Assembly: GCA_013350335.1 (NCBI GenBank)
Contig: CM023534.1
Coordinates: 17,193,302 to 17,257,301 of the forward strand
From: Chimonanthus salicifolius
Lineage: Eukaryota; Streptophyta; Magnoliopsida; Laurales; Calycanthaceae
Reading direction: 5' to 3'
Length of the DNA: 64,000 nucleotides
How positions within the stretch are numbered: the stretch's first letter is position 1; the number at the start of each line of letters is the position of its first letter. Below are positions 60,097-64,000 of this stretch, one piece after another. The position numbers and the translations under genes were made by a program. The notes below the pieces were generated by a model. It saw only the letters and a list, made by a program, of their open reading frames with translations, had not been told where the DNA came from and searched no databases.

Positions 60097-60490
60097 CCAG
60101 CTCCATTATCCTTTGCCGCCAGGGTTCCAACCCACGGAACCTTCCTTGCTTGCCGCCACTTCCTGCTATATCCTGCATTGGTGCCAGTCGTTTCTCCTTC
60201 TTCAACCTGCGCCCAACCTGCAAGCTCTCCAGCCTCCGCTTGCGTCACCTTCTACTTCCCTTCCAAGCACCAATCAAAGAATCCCTTTTCACTGTTTTCC
60301 ACTCACTCGACCAGGTTGCAACGATCCCACCAGTAACCTCAACGCGTACAAACTGTGGCCACCTTAATATGTTTGATCAGAGTGAACATAGAGTTTATTG
60401 GGTTTACCAGTACCCTTTAAATTCGCTTCCGCTACGTCACTAAACCCTAAAAAAGGTCTTTGATACTCCACTCTATAATCTGTATCTGCA
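60097..60490 (+). promoter_or_regulatory. Promoter and leader of the Myb-like gene, with a telo-box
   Basis: Less AT-rich than the flanks. TAAACCCTAA at 60441-60450, about 40 bp before the ATG, is a telo-box, often found near the start of plant genes for core gene-expression machinery. Just left of 60097 the sequence GGCCCGGCCCGGCCCGAAC followed by ATGCAGCCCTA looks like the end of another hAT-type MITE without a visible partner. Confidence 0.4.
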
Positions 60491-60908
60491 ATGGCGCCTT
60501 CGTCCTTCTCTGACGACTCCAACGACGATGAAAGAGACGATACATTCAAAGAGGACATGGAAGCCCTCAAACGCGCCTGTATTCTATCTGGAAAAGACTC
60601 TGTCCAATTGGAGCAACCTTCCTCTGCTTCCGCCTCTTCCAATTCCAAAGCCGACGACAGCGACGAAAATGATGACCTGGAACTGTTCCGCAGCATCCAC
60701 CAACGCTTCTCTCTTCCATCTTCCGTTGCTTCCCCCCCTATCCCAAATTCTCATGCTTTCCTTTCAATGGATGATTCTGACAGCAAAGACGATTTTGAGA
60801 CCCTCCGCGCCATCCAGAGGCGGTTTTCCCATTATGACGATTCTGATAGCAAAGACGATTTTGAGACCCTCCGTGCCATCCAGAGGCGGTTTTCCCATTA
60901 TGACGGAG
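60491..60908 (+). CDS. First exon of a Myb-like protein (SNAPc4/MYB4R-like), partial
   Basis: 139 complete codons from Met at 60491, strongly acidic and Ser/Asp-rich (SFSDDSNDDERDD, DMEALKRAC, DDLELFRSIHQRFS, then two copies of a segment with DDFETLRAIQRRFS). The ordered series 'EDMEALxRAC', 'DLELxRxIxxRF', 'DDFETLRAIQRRF' is what I recall from the N-terminus of plant four-repeat Myb proteins related to SNAPc subunit 4, which bind snRNA gene promoters. The Myb repeats would lie in later exons beyond the right edge, so the call is tentative. The exon ends after TATGACGGAG at donor GTGACT (60909). Reading on would give a Phe-rich tail, which is intron. Confidence 0.55.
60773..60904 (+). repeat. 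In-frame 66-bp tandem duplication in the Myb-like exon
   Basis: Units 60773-60838 and 60839-60904 differ at only two positions that I saw (GACAGC/GATAGC and CGCGCC/CGTGCC), both silent. Each encodes a 22-residue unit, DSDSKDDF-ETLRAIQRRF-SHYD. The frame is kept. Confidence 0.95.
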
Positions 60909-62772
60909 GTGACTTTTTTTTTTTTCATTGTTTTCTCCTTTTCTTTTCAACATTTAAAGAAAATGGTTTTCATTTATGCTGAATTGATTAAAAGTCGCTT
61001 GTTCCTTGATGAATGCTTTCATTTATTGAATTGGCGCAGAGAAATAATTTGGAAGCGTAACTTTGACTAAAGGCTTTTATAAAAGTTCGCTGATTTTTTT
61101 TTTATTCTTTAGTTTATAATTTGTTTCTGCTTTTGATTTATTTTTTCTAATTTTAGTTTGTTTTAATCAATCTATTGGTTCGACTCATAGGTTTTACATT
61201 CTGCTGTCAGGGAACTGATTTCAAAGAATGGCTGAAATGTTTGCCATTGTAAGTGGCTAGATGTAATTGAAGTGGAACTTTTAGTAATCTTCTTCTTCTT
61301 CTTCACTATTGTGTATTGGTGACTTTATTGGTTACTCGTTTGAATTGACTATGCTTCTACCATTTCAAATTCTAGTAGAAGGCAAAAGAATGGTGTAAGA
61401 ATAAGAGAAGCCATAGAAGCACCAAATTTAGAAAAACTTTTGCAGTGTACACAAAATTTCCTTTGAGTGCTGAGTAATCCAAGGTGTTCAAATTCTATTA
61501 GAAGACAAAATAATAGATTAAGAATAAAAGAAGTCCTTGAAGCACCAATCTCAGAAAACTTTCACGGGTGAACACAAAATTTCCTTTGTATTCCAATTAA
61601 TCCAAGACTAATGTCTCTGTCTCTCTCTCTATTTTTTTTTATTTATTTCTTAAATCATAATGTGAATCAACTAGTTGCAGAGTAAGCACCTACCACAGTA
61701 TCCCTTTGCTACAAGTTTATGTCAAAGTGCTATCACTCTAAATGCTATTCATTGCAAAAGAGAAAAGTAAACAGCTTCTTAATGGCACACTTTGTCTCAA
61801 CTTGTGTTTTGATGGCAACACATTTTGTAAAATTTGATACTGGTATTAATCACTATCGGCAAAGCGATCTTTTCCCCTAGAAATTAGAATTTCTTTGTCA
61901 CAGCACTTCAAAAGCTTATATATATCATCGATTCTTTTCCTTCCTACTTGGCCCATCATAGTATTCTTTCAGCCATGCCTATCTATTTCAAACTCTTCTT
62001 CTACCTGCTTTTCCTTGAATGATTGATGCTCTTTCAATTTCCTATGGCAGCTGAACTATAATTGATTGTTAAGTGCTAAGTGGGCAGCTACAAAAAGTGT
62101 AGGTTCAAGCCACATTACCACCAACACCCCACTCTCTGCCCCTGCAAAAAAAAGAGAAAAAAAACAGGTGAAGGTTAACTGCATTCTCCTCATCATTAAC
62201 GCCCCAACTTCCCTAGCCCTGCTAGAAAAGAAGGGTGATGTACTTACTGCATCTTCCCCATCTTGTTAGAAAGTATCCTGTAGAGTCTGATTAAGTCAAG
62301 TTTAATTCTGCAGCTTCCCCAGTTACAATTTGCCTTTTTCTTTTTGAGATTTTCTACTTCATTCTTTCTTTATCATTGGAATCTTTTAAATTTTCTTTGA
62401 GTCCCTACTTCCCCACTTTCCACCCTAATTAGTACTTTACTCTTTTTTAGTGTTTATCACTTCATTCTTAACTGCATCTTTTATTGCTAGGCACCTTGTT
62501 CTATGGAGTATGGATCACTGTTCTTTAGCAATAACACAGTTTAAATATCTTCCATAGAGGGGGATCTTTATTCTATTCACCTCCAGTTTGTTTAAATCAT
62601 CAATTGCTAAATCACTTTTTAGTTCTTGACCCTTTTTTGAGTAGATGAAAATTGGATGAGGCATTGTCAAAAACTTTTGTGAGATTTATCATAGGGGGAG
62701 CATTCTTTTCTTTTAGTCTTTTTTCTTCCCCCTTTTTATTTTTGAGATAACATTGATGTTATTACTTTTTGG
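60909..62772 (+). other. Presumed first intron of the Myb-like gene
   Basis: Begins GTGACT with a long T run. No second exon was found before the MITE at 62773 or up to the right edge. A weakly repeated segment (CTTTTGCAGTGTACACAAAA near 61438 and TTTCACGGGTGAACACAAAA near 61559) suggests an old duplication of about 120 bp. Confidence 0.4.
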
Positions 62773-63157
62773 TAGGGTTGCAACTCGGGTCTGACGGGTT
62801 GGATTCCTTAAAACTCAACCTGACCCGAGTTGATATATATGGAATCCAACCAACCTGACATGAATTCTCAACCTGAACTTCATAACCCGACCTGAATTCT
62901 AACCCGAATGAACCTGAATTTTGACCCGACTTGCATTATGAATCCATTTTAGCATAATTTTAGCTAGGTCAAATTGGGTTGGGTGGGGTCGGTTCGGGTT
63001 AACTTATAAAATCCTAAACCCGACCCGACCCGACCCGAATTTCATGCGGGTTTTTTTATCTTTTCAACCCAAACCGACCCGCTGACCCAAAATTCTCGAC
63101 CCGACCCGCATGATTTCTCGGGTTGGGTCATGTGGCCCGACCCGAGTTGCAGCCTTA
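62773..63157. mobile_element. hAT-like MITE with TCGGGT/GACCCGA interior, copy 4
   Basis: Begins TAGGGTTGCAACTCGGGTCT and ends CCCGAGTTGCAGCCTTA. Flanks CTTTTTGG (62765-62772) and CGTTTTGG (63158-63165) are an 8-bp duplication with one change. Interior of ACCCGACC and TCGGGT units; no open frame. Lies in the presumed intron of the Myb-like gene. Confidence 0.8.
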
Positions 63158-63698
63158 CGTTTTGGATGTGTTATGATTTGAGGGAGAAGGACAAAGAACA
63201 TAAACCAGCAATGTGAAAAGAGACCCTTTTTATGATGGAAGGTGCTGAAACAACCTTACTACCACGTCACACCTCTACCCTGGTTGACCCTGGACACTCC
63301 TTACAAACTGAAGAGCAGATCCCTCTTTGCTAACATTTATCTTATTATTTTAGGAGAAAGGAGAAGTGAACACAACTAGAGGCTTTTGATAGAAGGGAGG
63401 AAGAGATGAGGAATCAAATAAAACTAAAGTGGTTGAGGGAAATGTTAATAGTACACCACCAAAAGGGGAAAAAAAAACAAGATAGCTCATTTCTACTTCT
63501 TTTTCTGTGAATAAGGGACATGTTGATTGTTTGAGAGAGCTTCATTGCCTTTTTCAAATGTAAGCTAATCTCTCAGTTTCCTTTCTCTATCTTGGACCCA
63601 CTTCTTTTACTCTCCTATATTGAGATTACCAATGAAATAACTGTTAATGAATCGCTATACTTTCCCAATTGCATGAATATCAATCTCAATTAGCTCCT
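63158..63698. other. Unassigned, presumed intron
   Basis: Nothing recognised apart from the MITE target duplication at 63158-63165. Confidence 0.4.
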
Positions 63699-63917
63699 TA
63701 GTTCCCTTGATACGGCTAAGTTGGTTTTCTGCTTTCTTCAACATAGTCATTACTATTAAAAAGAAAAAGGGGAAAAAGAACCTCTAACGATTCCTTAGTC
63801 GTATCATTTAGTTCCCTTGGTATGGCTAAGTTGGTTTTCTGCTTTTTCAACATAGTCATTACTATTAAAAAGGAAAAGGGGAAAAAGAACCTCTAACAAT
63901 TCCTTAGTCGTATCATT
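63699..63917. repeat. Tandem duplication of about 110 bp
   Basis: Units at 63699-63808 and 63809-63917 share TAAGTTGGTTTTCTGCTTT, CAACATAGTCATTACTATTA and CCTTAGTCGTATCATT with few differences. Lies in the presumed intron of the Myb-like gene; the last 83 bases of the window hold nothing recognised. Confidence 0.9.
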
Positions 63918-64000
63918 CTGAACCACAAACCAACACCCCCTTCTCCTCCACGTATAAGCGTCATGCAACACCAAGGAAGCTAGCCAGTTGGATTCTTAAG

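Noticed and set aside
61190..61260. Possible second exon of the Myb-like gene after TGCTGTCAG
   Set aside because: Joined in the required phase it meets a TGA after two codons, and it has no Myb-like sequence.

Overview
The window is nuclear DNA of a flowering plant. Evidence: spliced genes with plant-type introns, a plant elongator tRNA-Met with its short intron, a Ty1/copia retrotransposon, tRNA-derived SINEs, small inverted-repeat transposons and long AT-rich intergenic stretches. The species cannot be named from the sequence. The window is gene-poor.

Protein-coding genes (four host genes, two cut by the window edges): (1) the first coding exon of a RING-CH (RINGv) zinc-finger E3 ligase, minus strand, at 1.3-1.6 kb, running off the left edge; (2) a nine-exon minus-strand gene from 35.1 to 25.7 kb for a 543-residue multi-spanning membrane protein of the plant 'plasma membrane fusion (Prm1)-like' family, with every exon junction resolved in frame; (3) an intronless minus-strand ribose-5-phosphate isomerase gene at 52.6-53.3 kb; (4) the first exon of a probable Myb/SNAPc4-like gene, plus strand, at 60.5-60.9 kb, running off the right edge. 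A tRNA-Met(CAT) gene lies at 24.6 kb.

Most of the rest is mobile DNA. A young copia element (6766-12519, minus strand) has two 182-bp LTRs that look identical, a perfect 5-bp target duplication and one in-frame stop in its polyprotein; it sits inside an older RNase H-like coding remnant. A 1.9-kb Harbinger-like inverted-repeat element (13135-15055) carries six tandem 140-158-bp repeats. Four copies of a hAT-like MITE family, filled with GACCCGA/TCGGGT repeats, lie at 3.7, 38.2, 51.5 and 62.8 kb. Two SINE families, two solo copia LTRs and LINE fragments are scattered, four of these inside introns of the Prm1-like gene. Between 47.3 and 55.3 kb five foldback (long inverted-repeat) elements surround the isomerase gene; two of them are tandem relatives studded with a 16-bp perfect palindrome.

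The host genes show no operon-like or pathway link to one another. I found no convincing new enzymatic system. The most unusual structures are the palindrome-rich foldback pair and the TCGGGT-filled MITE family.
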